Position numbers and translations under genes: made by a program
NCBI RefSeq assembly: GCF_025947285.1
Contig: NZ_CP110008.1
Coordinates: forward strand, 1,188,501 to 1,252,500
Length of the DNA stretch: 64,000 bases
Reading direction: 5' to 3'
Source: Flavobacterium sp. N2820
Lineage (GTDB): Bacteria; Bacteroidota; Bacteroidia; Flavobacteriales; Flavobacteriaceae
Part shown: positions 53,123 through 62,059 of the stretch, piece after piece
How positions within the stretch are numbered: the stretch's first letter is position 1
How the letters are laid out: each line of letters begins with the position of its first letter
Notes under the pieces: generated by a model
What the model was told of the DNA's origin: nothing
Database searches by the model: none
What the model saw: the letters and a program-made list of their open reading frames with translations, nothing else

Positions 53123-53941
53123 TTATTTAAAAGTCACTCCAAATTTAGCAGCTTCTGCTTTTGCTTGAGGAATTAAACTTTTTATGTTAGCAATACGTGT
53201 AGCATTACTAGGGTGCGTACTCATAAACTCAGGTGGAGCTTGTCCGCCGGATTGAGCAGCCATTCTTTCCCAAAAAGTTACTGCATTATCTGGATTATAC
53301 CCTGCAATAGCCATTAATGTTAAGCCAATCATATCTGCTTCACTTTCATGCGCTCTACTGAATGGTAACATTCCACCAAATTGAGTGGTAGCGCCATAAG
53401 CGGTCATTGCTAATTGCTGTGTCTCGGCTGATTTGTTTCCTGTAGCTAATCCAACACCAACTGCACCTGCTTGTTGTAAAACGCCTGCACTCATTCGTTG
53501 TTGCCCGTGATTCGCTAATGCATGAGCCACCTCATGTCCCATCACTGCTGCCATTCCAGCATCATCTTTGCAAATTGGCATAATACCTGTATAAAAAACA
53601 ATTTTTCCTCCTGGCATACACCAAGCATTAACTTCTTTGCTTTCTACTAATTTGTATTCCCATGCATATCCTTCAAGATAATTTGAATGTCCGTTAGCAT
53701 TCAACCAACGTTCTGCAGCTGTTTTGATTTTCATACCAACATTTTCAACACGTTTGGCATCTGTTGTTCCTGTAACCACTTTATTTTCAGACAAAAACTG
53801 GTTATATTGTTGAAAAGCAGAAGGTAAAATTTCACTATTTGGCACCAAAGCCAACGTGCTTTTTCCTGTAAACGGGTTTTTAGCACACGACATTACCAAC
53901 AAAACGATTGATAGCGTTAAAAATTTTATTTTATTATTCAT
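53123..53941 (-). CDS. M48-family metallopeptidase lipoprotein
   Basis: 272 residues. Lipobox with Cys19 (LVMSC). Zinc motif HEVAH (near 136-140) in VMGHEVAHALANHGQQRM and the third ligand Glu in SRAHESEADMIGLTLM. Related to E. coli LoiP/YcaL, periplasmic proteases of membrane protein quality control. A -7 box on the - strand (53963-53970) lies 22 bp upstream; a terminator follows. Confidence 0.93.
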   Translation of the reverse strand: MNNKIKFLTLSIVLLVMSCAKNPFTGKSTLALVPNSEILPSAFQQYNQFLSENKVVTGTTDAKRVENVGMKIKTAAERWLNANGHSNYLEGYAWEYKLVESKEVNAWCMPGGKIVFYTGIMPICKDDAGMAAVMGHEVAHALANHGQQRMSAGVLQQAGAVGVGLATGNKSAETQQLAMTAYGATTQFGGMLPFSRAHESEADMIGLTLMAIAGYNPDNAVTFWERMAAQSGGQAPPEFMSTHPSNATRIANIKSLIPQAKAEAAKFGVTFK

Positions 53942-53962
53942 AGGGACTCTTTTTTATAGTTA

Positions 53963-53970
53963 CAAATTTA
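53963..53970 (-). promoter_or_regulatory. -7 promoter element TAAATTTG (- strand)
   Basis: Reads CAAATTTA on the + strand, 22 bp before the M48 peptidase start. Confidence 0.6.
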
Positions 53971-54106
53971 CACTATTTAACAATAACTTTGTTGTAGAAT
54001 AAATCAAATTTTATACCAATTATCAAAATTAAAATTAACTATTTTTTATAGTAAAAAAATATTTTTGAATTTGGAATAGTTGTAATTTGCATAAAATTAT
54101 TTTAAA

Positions 54107-54967
54107 ATGTCAAAAAGTAAAAATAAAGTCAAAAAAAATCTTGAAATTCCCCAAGTAATTCTGCTTACGGCAAAAATTTTACAAGCTATTTCTTCAAAAC
54201 TTACCGTATTATTTGCAGCCAAACTTTTTACTACACCCATAAAACATAAAATTCCTAAAAGAGAGTATTTAATGGATCAAAATAGTACCCAAAATACTGT
54301 ATTTATTCCTTCTATTCAAAAGGAAATTGTACTATACCACTATGGAAACAGTACTAAAAAAGTGCTTTTAGTACATGGTTGGTCAGGTAGAGGAACACAA
54401 TTGGTTAAAATAGCAGATGAAATGCTCAAATTGGGTTACATGACCCTTAGTTTTGATGCGCCTGCACATGGAAAATCTAAAGGAAATTCATCAATTATGA
54501 CTGAATTTATTGCTTCTATTTTAGAAATTGACAAGCAATATGGCCCTTTTGAATTTGCAATTGGACATTCACTTGGCGGTATGTCGGTTTTAAATGCTAT
54601 AAAACAAAATCTACAAGTTAAAAAAGCGGTGATTATTGGAAGCGGTGATATTATTCAAGATATTATTGATGATTTCATCGGCAAATTAAAATTAAAACCA
54701 GAATATGGTGTAAAATTAAAAGATCATTTTGAAGCTAAATTTGGGGGTAAAATGAATGATTATTCAGCATATAAAGCCGCTGAAAAAACAGAAATACCTG
54801 TTTTAATTGTGCATGATAAAGACGATGATGATGTTTCGGTAAAAGCAGCGTACCACATTCAAAAACACTTAAAAAATTCAGAAATAATGATTACCGAAGG
54901 TTTAGGACACCGAAAAATTTTGGGGGATGATAACGTAACCCAAAAAATAATTGAATTTATAAAATAA
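54107..54967 (+). CDS. Alpha/beta hydrolase
   Basis: 286 residues. LLVHGWSGRGTQL (oxyanion region), SFDAPAHGKS, nucleophile elbow GHSLGG (near 149-154), late Asp in VHDKDDDDV and His in GLGHRKIL. The N-terminal 60 residues are basic and partly hydrophobic and may touch the membrane. Serine hydrolase of unknown substrate. Followed by a terminator. Confidence 0.9.
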   Translation: MSKSKNKVKKNLEIPQVILLTAKILQAISSKLTVLFAAKLFTTPIKHKIPKREYLMDQNSTQNTVFIPSIQKEIVLYHYGNSTKKVLLVHGWSGRGTQLVKIADEMLKLGYMTLSFDAPAHGKSKGNSSIMTEFIASILEIDKQYGPFEFAIGHSLGGMSVLNAIKQNLQVKKAVIIGSGDIIQDIIDDFIGKLKLKPEYGVKLKDHFEAKFGGKMNDYSAYKAAEKTEIPVLIVHDKDDDDVSVKAAYHIQKHLKNSEIMITEGLGHRKILGDDNVTQKIIEFIK

Positions 54968-54974
54968 AAAAAAT

Positions 54975-55005
54975 AAAAAAAGCACTTCAAATGAAGTGCT
55001 TTTTT
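54975..55005. terminator. Bidirectional rho-independent terminator
   Basis: Stem AGCACTTC (54981-54988) / GAAGTGCT (54993-55000) between A and T tracts, behind the hydrolase gene. Confidence 0.88.
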
Positions 55006-55032
55006 GTAGGCGATTGCTTGTTCCGAATTTCG

Positions 55033-55089
55033 GAAAGGGGTTCTAACCCCCGACCCTCCCGATTTCATCGGGATGCACTGAACCAGCTA
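55033..55089 (-). other. tRNA-like remnant
   Basis: On the - strand it shows tRNA parts in order: D-loop phrase AGCTGGTTCAG, an anticodon-like stem CCCGA...TCGGG with only five loop bases, GGTCGG, and a T-arm GGGGGTTAGAACCCC. The 5' acceptor and D stem are missing, so it is not a working tRNA. It resembles tRNA-Val at 55382 and touches the end of the GIY-YIG gene. Confidence 0.6.
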
Positions 55090-55328
55090 AATTAATTCTT
55101 GAATTTTGATTTTACTATTCCAGTTTTTTATTTGCTTTTCTCTTTGAATAGCTTCACTTTGAGAATTAAATTCTTCATAATATACTAAAGTCCAATCGTT
55201 GGTTGACCCTGTAAAACCTTTGCTTTTTTTTGATTGTGACGAGTAATTCGTTCTGTTAAATTGGCTGTGTAACCAATATAAAATTTGTCTTTAGCAAGAC
55301 TGTGGAGGATGTAAACAGTATAAGGCAT
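55087..55328 (-). pseudogene. GIY-YIG nuclease family gene, frameshifted
   Basis: Start at 55328: MPYTVYILHSLAKDKFYIGYT, the GIY-YIG core in single-domain YhbQ-like form. The frame breaks after TRHNQKK in a run of eight A (T in + strand, 55224-55231). One more base restores GFTGSTNDWTLVYYEEF and REKQIKNWNSKIKIQELI, ending in the TAG at 55087-55089 (about 80 residues in all). It sits between a tRNA-Val and a tRNA-like remnant. Could be a decayed gene or a homopolymer sequencing error. Confidence 0.8.
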
Positions 55329-55381
55329 ATAAATTTAATTTTGGCGTATAAAAAAATCCCACATTTCTGTAGGATTTAATT

Positions 55382-55459
55382 TGGTGGGCGATGAGGGGTT
55401 CGAACCCCCGACCCCCTCGGTGTAAACGAGGTGCTCTGAACCAGCTGAGCTAATCGCCC
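55382..55459 (-). tRNA. tRNA-Val (anticodon TAC)
   Basis: Complete cloverleaf on the - strand. Acceptor GGGCGAT (55453-55459) pairs with ATCGCCC, followed by A and an encoded CCA (55382-55384). D-arm TTAGCTCAGCTGGTTCAGAG, anticodon stem CCTCG/CGAGG with loop TTTACAC, T-arm GGGGGTTCGAACCCC. Confidence 0.96.
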
Positions 55460-55538
55460 CAATAAGATGCTTTACTTCCGTATTGCGAGTGCAAATATAC
55501 ACTGAATATTTGTTTTTGCAAGTGTTTTTAAAAAAAAA

Positions 55539-56753
55539 TTACACAATTTCTGCAACCACAAATGTACTGCCTCCAATGTAAATTAAATCAGTTGCTATTG
55601 CCGATTTCATTGCCGCTTGATAAGCTTCTGAAACAGAATTATATACTCTACCATTTAATTCAAAAACAGCTGCTTTTTGTTGTAAATCGGTCGCATCTAA
55701 TCCTCTTGAAATAGCCGGTTTGCAAAAATAATATATTGCTTTTTTTGGAAATAAAGGTAAAATTGCGTCTAAATCTTTATCGTTAACAACTCCTAAAACA
55801 ATATGCAATTTGTCAAAATTATATTTTTGCACTTGATGTAATACAATTTTCAACCCATGACTATTGTGTGCCGTATCACAAACAACAAATGGCTTTTCAT
55901 TCAAGATTTGCCATCTACCCAACAATCCTGTATTGTGAATTACATGTTGTAACCCTAACTTAATGTGTTCTATGGCAATATGAAATTCTGATTGCAATAA
56001 TTCAATCGCCTGTAAAACTGTTTTCTTATTGTGTTCTTGATAATCACCAAGTAAAGCACAATCATAAGTAACTGGTGGATTGTCTTGCGCAAAATAAATG
56101 GGTGCAATTTCTGCTGACGCTTTTTCAAGAAAAACAGCTTTTGTTTCTGCTGTATATTCTCCAATAACAACAGGAATATTCTTTTTGATAATTCCGGCTT
56201 TCTCAAAAGCTATCTTTGCTAATGTATCGCCTAAAAACTGTGTATGATCAAAACCAATATTGGTAATTACAGCAACCAAAGGCGTAATAATGTTGGTAGA
56301 ATCCAGTCTTCCTCCCATACCTACTTCAATAACAGCTACATCAACTGCTTCTTTTGCAAAATAATCAAAAGCCAAGCCAACTGTCATTTCAAAAAAACTC
56401 AACTGATTTTCTTCAAAAAAAGATTTGTTTTGAGCTATAAATTCCACTACAAATTCCTCCGAAATCATATCGCCATTAATACGAATGCGTTCGCGAAAAT
56501 CTTTTAAATGAGGTGAAGTATATAGCCCAACTTTATAACCCGCTTCTTGCAAAATTGAAGCTATCATAGAAGAGGTCGAACCTTTTCCATTAGTTCCCGC
56601 CACATGTATAGATTTGAATTTTTGTTCTGGATGATTGAGCTGATGTATTAACAAATGTGTATTCGTTAAATCTTTTTTATACGCCGAAGCTCCTTGCGTT
56701 TGAAACATGGGCAACTGACTAAACATCCAATCTGTGGTTTCTTTGTAAGTCAT
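55539..56753 (-). CDS. folC: Folylpolyglutamate synthase / dihydrofolate synthase
   Basis: 404 residues. P-loop HVAGTNGKGSTSSMIA (near 50-65), EVGMGGRLDSTNII and GDYQEHNKK, all family marks, with a C-terminal ligase domain (FVVCDTAHNSHG). Adds glutamate to folates and to dihydropteroate. The tRNA-Val lies 80 bp beyond its stop. Confidence 0.94.
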   Translation of the reverse strand: MTYKETTDWMFSQLPMFQTQGASAYKKDLTNTHLLIHQLNHPEQKFKSIHVAGTNGKGSTSSMIASILQEAGYKVGLYTSPHLKDFRERIRINGDMISEEFVVEFIAQNKSFFEENQLSFFEMTVGLAFDYFAKEAVDVAVIEVGMGGRLDSTNIITPLVAVITNIGFDHTQFLGDTLAKIAFEKAGIIKKNIPVVIGEYTAETKAVFLEKASAEIAPIYFAQDNPPVTYDCALLGDYQEHNKKTVLQAIELLQSEFHIAIEHIKLGLQHVIHNTGLLGRWQILNEKPFVVCDTAHNSHGLKIVLHQVQKYNFDKLHIVLGVVNDKDLDAILPLFPKKAIYYFCKPAISRGLDATDLQQKAAVFELNGRVYNSVSEAYQAAMKSAIATDLIYIGGSTFVVAEIV

Positions 56754-56879
56754 TTAAAAATTATTGGAAACGAAAGGTTTGGTCTTTCTTGTTAACCTCA
56801 CGATAGCAATCGAGCTCCCGTTTTTCGTTACAATCCAATTAAGACTCGGAATGAGTTCTTTATCGGGGTTAAAGTAAAA

Positions 56880-57293
56880 TTAAGGCATTATAATGGCAAA
56901 AACAAAAACAATATAACCAATTTGAGTATCTGGAGCATTTGCATCTGCTTTCCAAGTAAAGGATTTAGCTTTTTCAATACACGGATTAACCAAACAGGCT
57001 GAACTGTTTGTTGTCCCTCTTGACATAGCTGCACTTATTACTCTTCCTTGCTTATTTACCACCACTTTTACGACAACTTTGCCTACTTCATCACAATCAA
57101 TATCCGATATATCAAAATCTGATTTCTCTATAGTTCGACCGTTTAAATGAAGGTTCTTTGGAGCTGTACCATTTCCATAAAAACTATTCGCATAGGTTGG
57201 TCTTTCAGGCGCACCTTTTCCATAGCCATCATTATCTGTATGTTGCCCAAAAGACACTATTGAAAATAAAAAAAGTAAATAAAAAGCTTTCAT
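56880..57293 (-). CDS. TonB-like C-terminal domain protein, secreted paralogue
   Basis: 137 residues. Signal peptide (1-16, ending SFGQ) instead of a membrane anchor, then a short Gly-rich stretch (DNDGYGKGAPERPTYANSF) and a TonB-C-like domain (GKVVVKVVVNKQGRVISAAMSRGTTN ... ANAPDTQIGY split by other residues). It is clearly a tandem copy of the next gene, sharing YANSFYG, the RGTTN region and DANAPDTQIG. Without the anchor and Pro-rich part it cannot act as a normal TonB. It ends in a run with VFAIIMP. Confidence 0.8.
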   Translation of the reverse strand: MKAFYLLFLFSIVSFGQHTDNDGYGKGAPERPTYANSFYGNGTAPKNLHLNGRTIEKSDFDISDIDCDEVGKVVVKVVVNKQGRVISAAMSRGTTNSSACLVNPCIEKAKSFTWKADANAPDTQIGYIVFVFAIIMP

Positions 57294-57296
57294 ATT

Positions 57297-58088
57297 TTAC
57301 TCTCCAACTTGAAAATTAACCACCACAAAACCGATTTGAGTATCGGGTGCATTGGCATCGGCTTGCCATTTAAAGGTTTTTGCGGTTGCAATGGCAGGAT
57401 TAACCAAACATGGATTTGTATTTGTTGTTCCTTGTGCGCGTTCGGCACGGATTACAGTTCCTTGTTTGTTTACCCAAATTTTCACCACAACTTTCCCTGA
57501 TTCATTACAATCTTGAACTTTTTTAGAGTTCCCAGCTAACTTTCTACCAGCTAAACCCCAACCCGTACCTTTACCGGCTCCTTTTCCGTCTCCAGAACCA
57601 TCACCATAAAAACTATTGGCGTACAAGCTTCCATTTTCTTTTCCTTTGTCGCCATCACCATCTTTATCGTCGCCATGACTTGTATCGCCATTGCCTTCTG
57701 TTTTTTTAGCGTTTTTGATTTTATCCAAAGCGGAATTTACTTTCTTCTTTGGTGTTTCTGTTGGTTTGGTTTCTGCTGGTTTAGTAACTGGTTTTTTCTT
57801 TTCCGTTTTTGGAAGTGTCACGGGCGCATCAGCATCTTGTGTAAGCGTTTGCTCTTCTGAGGCTTCTGGTTCGCTTTGGGCTTCTTCTTGTGTAGTCTTG
57901 GGCGGTTCTATAGGCTGAATGTCGCCACTTCCTGTATCACTTGTGCCAAAATTTACTGCAATTCCGTTTTCAGGTGGTGGATCCAAATAGGTCAATCCAA
58001 AAAAAGCAAACAAGATGAACAACACCACAAAAAAGGCAGTTGTGATGCCAAATGATTTTTTTTCTTCGGGTGTTTCTAAAAATTTCAT
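57297..58088 (-). CDS. Energy transducer TonB-like protein
   Basis: 263 residues. One N-terminal helix (about 15-34), a Pro/Glu/Lys-rich spacer (about 60-125), a Gly/Asp-rich part (about 130-175) and a C-terminal TonB-type domain (about 190-263, GKVVVKIWVNKQGTVIRAER). Couples the ExbB/ExbD motor to outer membrane transporters. exbD and exbB follow upstream on the same strand, so this is a three- or four-gene operon. It ends 3 bp before the smaller paralogue. Confidence 0.88.
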   Translation of the reverse strand: MKFLETPEEKKSFGITTAFFVVLFILFAFFGLTYLDPPPENGIAVNFGTSDTGSGDIQPIEPPKTTQEEAQSEPEASEEQTLTQDADAPVTLPKTEKKKPVTKPAETKPTETPKKKVNSALDKIKNAKKTEGNGDTSHGDDKDGDGDKGKENGSLYANSFYGDGSGDGKGAGKGTGWGLAGRKLAGNSKKVQDCNESGKVVVKIWVNKQGTVIRAERAQGTTNTNPCLVNPAIATAKTFKWQADANAPDTQIGFVVVNFQVGE

Positions 58089-58203
58089 ATCTCTGTAATT
58101 TGACTACTGAAAAACGGTTGCCCTAGCCCAGATGGAAGCGACATCCTTTTTTTGCTTTCTTTAAGCAAGAAAAGATATAGCGAACAGCTGGAATAGCTGT
58201 TAA

Positions 58204-58599
58204 TTATTTTGGACTCACAGCAATTACCATTTTTATTTGGTTTCTGTAAGCTATTTCCATCACCTGAACCACTTTTTCATGTGGCACTGATTTTTCGGCA
58301 CGCAATACAATAGCTTTATCAGGAGAATTCCCTAGTAAGGCTAACAATTGAGTTTCCAAATCAGCTTCGTTTACTTGATCTTTATCAATGAAAAAATTCA
58401 AATCTTTATCAATACTCACCGAAGTACTTTTATTACTATCGGTTTTTCCTTTTGCTTTTGGCAACACCAAATCTAATGCGTTAGTGGTGACCATAGTAGA
58501 AGTTAGCATGAAAAAGATAAGCAACAAAAACACGATGTCGGTCATAGACGACATGTTGAATTCTGTTGATACTTTATTTCGTGTTTTGCCTAACTTCAT
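58204..58599 (-). CDS. exbD: ExbD/TolR biopolymer transport protein
   Basis: 131 residues. One N-terminal helix with the conserved Asp in MSSMTDIVFLLLIFFMLTS (about 18-36) that takes part in proton transfer; a periplasmic domain follows. Stator part of the ExbB/ExbD motor. Its start overlaps the exbB stop by one base (58599). Confidence 0.94.
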   Translation of the reverse strand: MKLGKTRNKVSTEFNMSSMTDIVFLLLIFFMLTSTMVTTNALDLVLPKAKGKTDSNKSTSVSIDKDLNFFIDKDQVNEADLETQLLALLGNSPDKAIVLRAEKSVPHEKVVQVMEIAYRNQIKMVIAVSPK

Positions 58600-59303
58600 T
58601 ATACTGGTTCGTTTAATAAATCTAAGAAATCTACTGCATTAGCTTCCATTTGGTTGACCACTTTATTGGTTTTTACGACCAAGTGATTGTACCCAACATA
58701 AGCTATAATTCCAACAACTAAACCGACTACTGTAGTGGTCATAGCAGTATAAATACCTTCTGCTAATGCGCCAACTTCGATTTGTCCACCACCACTTGCC
58801 ATTTTATGAAAGGCAAGAATCATACCAACAACTGTTCCGAGGAAACCAACCATGGGTCCGGCACCTGAAATAGTAGCCAACATACTGGTGTTTTTTTCTA
58901 ACTTATACAATTCTAAGTTTCCTGCGTTTTCAATGGCAGTATTGATGTCTTCTAATGGTTTCCCAATACGAGAGATTCCTTTTTCAATTAATCTTGCTAC
59001 GGGTGAATTGGTTTGAGCACATAACATTTTAGCGGCGTCAATTTTACCCGACATAATATTCATTTTGATATTATTCATGAAGCTAGAGTCTATTTTAGAC
59101 GCTTTGTTAATTGCCATCAATCGTTCAAAATATAAAAACAAGGCAAAAAACAATTGAATAAAAAGAACTAACATAATTAATTGTCCTCCAACGCCACCAC
59201 TTGTTAACAAACTCCACATTGATAAAGTTTGTTCTGTTGGTTGAGCTTCTGCTGCTACTTGACTTGCTACTGCTAAACTATCTACTTGAAGAAATATATT
59301 CAT
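58599..59303 (-). CDS. exbB: ExbB/TolQ/MotA proton channel protein
   Basis: 234 residues with three main helices (about 33-55, 140-165, 185-207) and the family region ISGAGPMVGFLGTVVGMILAF and GIYTAMTTTVVGLVVGI. With ExbD it forms the proton-driven inner membrane motor for TonB. First gene of the exbB-exbD-tonB-tonB-like operon. Confidence 0.94.
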   Translation of the reverse strand: MNIFLQVDSLAVASQVAAEAQPTEQTLSMWSLLTSGGVGGQLIMLVLFIQLFFALFLYFERLMAINKASKIDSSFMNNIKMNIMSGKIDAAKMLCAQTNSPVARLIEKGISRIGKPLEDINTAIENAGNLELYKLEKNTSMLATISGAGPMVGFLGTVVGMILAFHKMASGGGQIEVGALAEGIYTAMTTTVVGLVVGIIAYVGYNHLVVKTNKVVNQMEANAVDFLDLLNEPV

Positions 59304-59352
59304 TGTTATTATTTAATTTATATTAAAAACGTATATATAATTGTATTATTGT

Positions 59353-60729
59353 TTATCGAATATAATGTTCAATAAATAGGAAAGCAAGAGCACCAGCCAT
59401 AAAACCTGCAAAAGCTAACCATGTTATTTTTTTTAAATACCAAATAAAATCGATTTTTTCCATTCCCATTGCAGCTACTCCTGCAGCCGAACCGATGATT
59501 AACATACTTCCACCTGTTCCCGCAGAATAAGCAATAAAATGCCAAATTGGATTATCTAATTCATAGGTATACATTCCCATTGAAGCAGCAACTAATGGCA
59601 CATTATCAATAATTGCAGATAAAACGCCTAATAATATTACTACAATATCCATGTTAGGAATAGCATTAGAAATACTTTCTGCAGCATATCTAAGTGTTCC
59701 TACTTCTTGCCCATTGATTGCACCAAAGACTAAACTTTCAAGAGCAGCAACTGACATTAAAATTCCTAAGAAGAATAAAATACTTGAAATTTCTATACGT
59801 GATAATGCTTTATGAGCTGAATATAAGTGTTTTCTGCTTTTATCAAAATTATCTTCTGGATGAATATATTCTGAAACCAACCATACAAATCCTAAACTCA
59901 ACATCATTCCAACATAAGGGGGTAAATGTGTAATTGTTTTAAAAATTGGTACAAAAACAATTGCGCCTAGTCCTAACCAAAGCATGGTTTTACTACTCAA
60001 TAATTTATGTGTTTCTTCGCTATTTTTAGTTTCAATTTCTTCAATATCTCCTTTAAATATTTTCATTCTTGATGCTAAAGCAAAAGGCACTACGAAGCAT
60101 AAAATAGCTGGAATAATGATGTATTCTGACAACCCACCTGCTGAAACTTTTTTGGCAATCCAAAGCATTGTAGTAGTAACATCGCCAATTGGAGACCATG
60201 CCCCACCTGCGTTTGCTGCAATAACTATTAAGGAGGCATACCAAATTCGCTCTTCTCGATTTTGAACTAATTTTCTTAAAAGAGAAATCAATACAATTGT
60301 TGCTGTTAAGTTATCAATAACCGCCGATAAAATAAATCCAATAATTCCTGTTATCCACAACAACCTAATTTTACTTTTGGTTTTTACCATATCTTTCAAG
60401 ACATCAAAACCCCTGTGCAAGTCAATTAATTCAACAATTGTCATTGCACCAATCAAGAAAATCAAAATTTCTGCAACTTTTCCAACATGATGTAATAATA
60501 ACCCTTCAAAACCATGTTCTTGGGTATGAATATCTCCAGAATTAATATTAAAAATGGAACCATGACCATCAACAACAGAAAACCAACCTTGATGAAAACC
60601 AATTGCTAATAATGCCCACATCAATGATGCCATTAAAAGTGCTGGAACTGTTTTGTCTAATTTAAGAGGATGTTCTAATGTAATTGATAAATAACCAATT
60701 ACGAAAAGTAAAATAAGTAATGCTTCCAT
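59353..60729 (-). CDS. nhaD: NhaD-type Na+/H+ antiporter
   Basis: 458 residues with eleven or twelve helices. Family motifs ALLIASLMWAL-like region near 30, AVIDNLTATIVLISLL and NAGGAWSPIGDVTTTMLW (around 175-195), and IIDNVPLVAAS near 365. Exchanges sodium for protons at the inner membrane; typical of marine and halotolerant Bacteroidota. Lies 12 bp after the dehydrogenase gene in the same direction. Confidence 0.93.
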   Translation of the reverse strand: MEALLILLFVIGYLSITLEHPLKLDKTVPALLMASLMWALLAIGFHQGWFSVVDGHGSIFNINSGDIHTQEHGFEGLLLHHVGKVAEILIFLIGAMTIVELIDLHRGFDVLKDMVKTKSKIRLLWITGIIGFILSAVIDNLTATIVLISLLRKLVQNREERIWYASLIVIAANAGGAWSPIGDVTTTMLWIAKKVSAGGLSEYIIIPAILCFVVPFALASRMKIFKGDIEEIETKNSEETHKLLSSKTMLWLGLGAIVFVPIFKTITHLPPYVGMMLSLGFVWLVSEYIHPEDNFDKSRKHLYSAHKALSRIEISSILFFLGILMSVAALESLVFGAINGQEVGTLRYAAESISNAIPNMDIVVILLGVLSAIIDNVPLVAASMGMYTYELDNPIWHFIAYSAGTGGSMLIIGSAAGVAAMGMEKIDFIWYLKKITWLAFAGFMAGALAFLFIEHYIR

Positions 60730-60741
60730 TTTAAAAATTTA

Positions 60742-61968
60742 TTATACAAGTTGTTTTAAAGCAATTTCAAAAGCAGTAGCGCTAATATTCTTTTTGTCAG
60801 AATTGATAGTGTGTGCATTTTGAATAGCATTTTTAATTCTATTTGAAGTGTCTGAGAAAATAGCTTCATCTGTCATTTGTACTTTTTTCTCCATGAAATA
60901 AGCAAAAACTCTTGCCATTCCACAATTTGCAATGAAATCAGGAATCAAACTCACTTTTTTATCCGTTTCTTCCATAATAGGACCAAAGAAAATGGCTGCA
61001 TCTGCAAAAGGTACATTTGCACCACTTGAAATTACTTCTAATCCAGAAGCTATCATACTATCAACTTGGTCTTTTGTTACCAATCTTGAAGCGGCACATG
61101 GTGCAAAAACTTGAGCTCCAATTGACCAAATCTTTTCATTGATTTCGGCAAAAGGAATCATATGGTCAGCAACTAATTTATTGCCGTCTTTGTTTAAAAA
61201 TAAAGTCTTAATTTCTTCGAAAGTATATCCGTTTTCGTTAATAATACCGCCATCTCTATCAATAATTCCAACTACTTTTGCTCCCATTTGAGCCAAATAA
61301 AAAGCAGCTGCAGAACCTACATTTCCGAAACCTTGAACAATTGCTTTTTTACCAACAATAGTTCCGCCGTAAATATCATAGTAATGACGCGCAGCTTCGG
61401 CAACACCATACCCAGTAATCATGTCGGCAACAGTATATTTTCTATTGACATCAGGAGAGAAATTAGGATTTTCAATCACTTTAATTACGCCTTGACGCAA
61501 TTGTCCAATTCTATTGATTTTATCAGCTTCTGTAGGTCTAAAATGACCATTAAAAACTCCTTCTTGTGGATGCCAAACACCACAATCTTCTGTCATTGGA
61601 ATTACTTCATGAATTTCATCCACATTCAAATCACCACCTGTTCCGTAGTAATTTTTTAATAACGGAGAAACCGCTTTGTACCATCTTTCTAATACCCCTT
61701 TTTTTCTTGGGTCATTAGGGTCAAAATTAATTCCAGATTTTGCACCACCAATAGCGGGTCCTGAAACTGAAAACTTTACTTCCATTGTTTTTGCTAACGA
61801 AAGTACCTCATTCATATCTAATCCTTTACGCATACGCGTTCCTCCACCAGCAGCTCCTCCTCGCAATGAGTTGATAACCGTCCATCCTTCTGCTTCTGTT
61901 TCAGGGTCTTTCCAATTAAATACGATCTCTGGTTCTTTGTTTTCAAATTTTTGTAATAAATCTTTCAT
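60742..61968 (-). CDS. Glu/Leu/Phe/Val dehydrogenase
   Basis: 408 residues from ATG 61968 (MKDLLQKFENKEP); a longer frame to 62031 lies upstream of the -7 box and is rejected. Catalytic region SGPAIGGAKSGINFDP with the active Lys, GYGVAEAARHYY and the NAD-binding VQGFGNVGSAAAFYL. Oxidative deamination of an amino acid or ammonia assimilation; which amino acid it prefers cannot be read here. Confidence 0.93.
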   Translation of the reverse strand: MKDLLQKFENKEPEIVFNWKDPETEAEGWTVINSLRGGAAGGGTRMRKGLDMNEVLSLAKTMEVKFSVSGPAIGGAKSGINFDPNDPRKKGVLERWYKAVSPLLKNYYGTGGDLNVDEIHEVIPMTEDCGVWHPQEGVFNGHFRPTEADKINRIGQLRQGVIKVIENPNFSPDVNRKYTVADMITGYGVAEAARHYYDIYGGTIVGKKAIVQGFGNVGSAAAFYLAQMGAKVVGIIDRDGGIINENGYTFEEIKTLFLNKDGNKLVADHMIPFAEINEKIWSIGAQVFAPCAASRLVTKDQVDSMIASGLEVISSGANVPFADAAIFFGPIMEETDKKVSLIPDFIANCGMARVFAYFMEKKVQMTDEAIFSDTSNRIKNAIQNAHTINSDKKNISATAFEIALKQLV

Positions 61969-61996
61969 TGTGTGGGTTAAAATTTTATTGGTTTTA

Positions 61997-62004
61997 CAAA
62001 TATA
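61997..62004 (-). promoter_or_regulatory. -7 promoter element TATATTTG (- strand)
   Basis: Reads CAAATATA on the + strand, 28 bp before the dehydrogenase ATG; supports the shorter start. Confidence 0.6.
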
Positions 62005-62059
62005 CATATTCTGTTTAAGCCCGGAAGCCAAAACTATAATTTTTAGTTTATTATAACAT

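Noticed and set aside
54859..55068. Open frame on the - strand of 69 residues (MKSGGSGVRTPF...).
   Set aside because: It is the translated tRNA-like remnant plus the terminator and the antisense of the hydrolase gene; not a protein gene.
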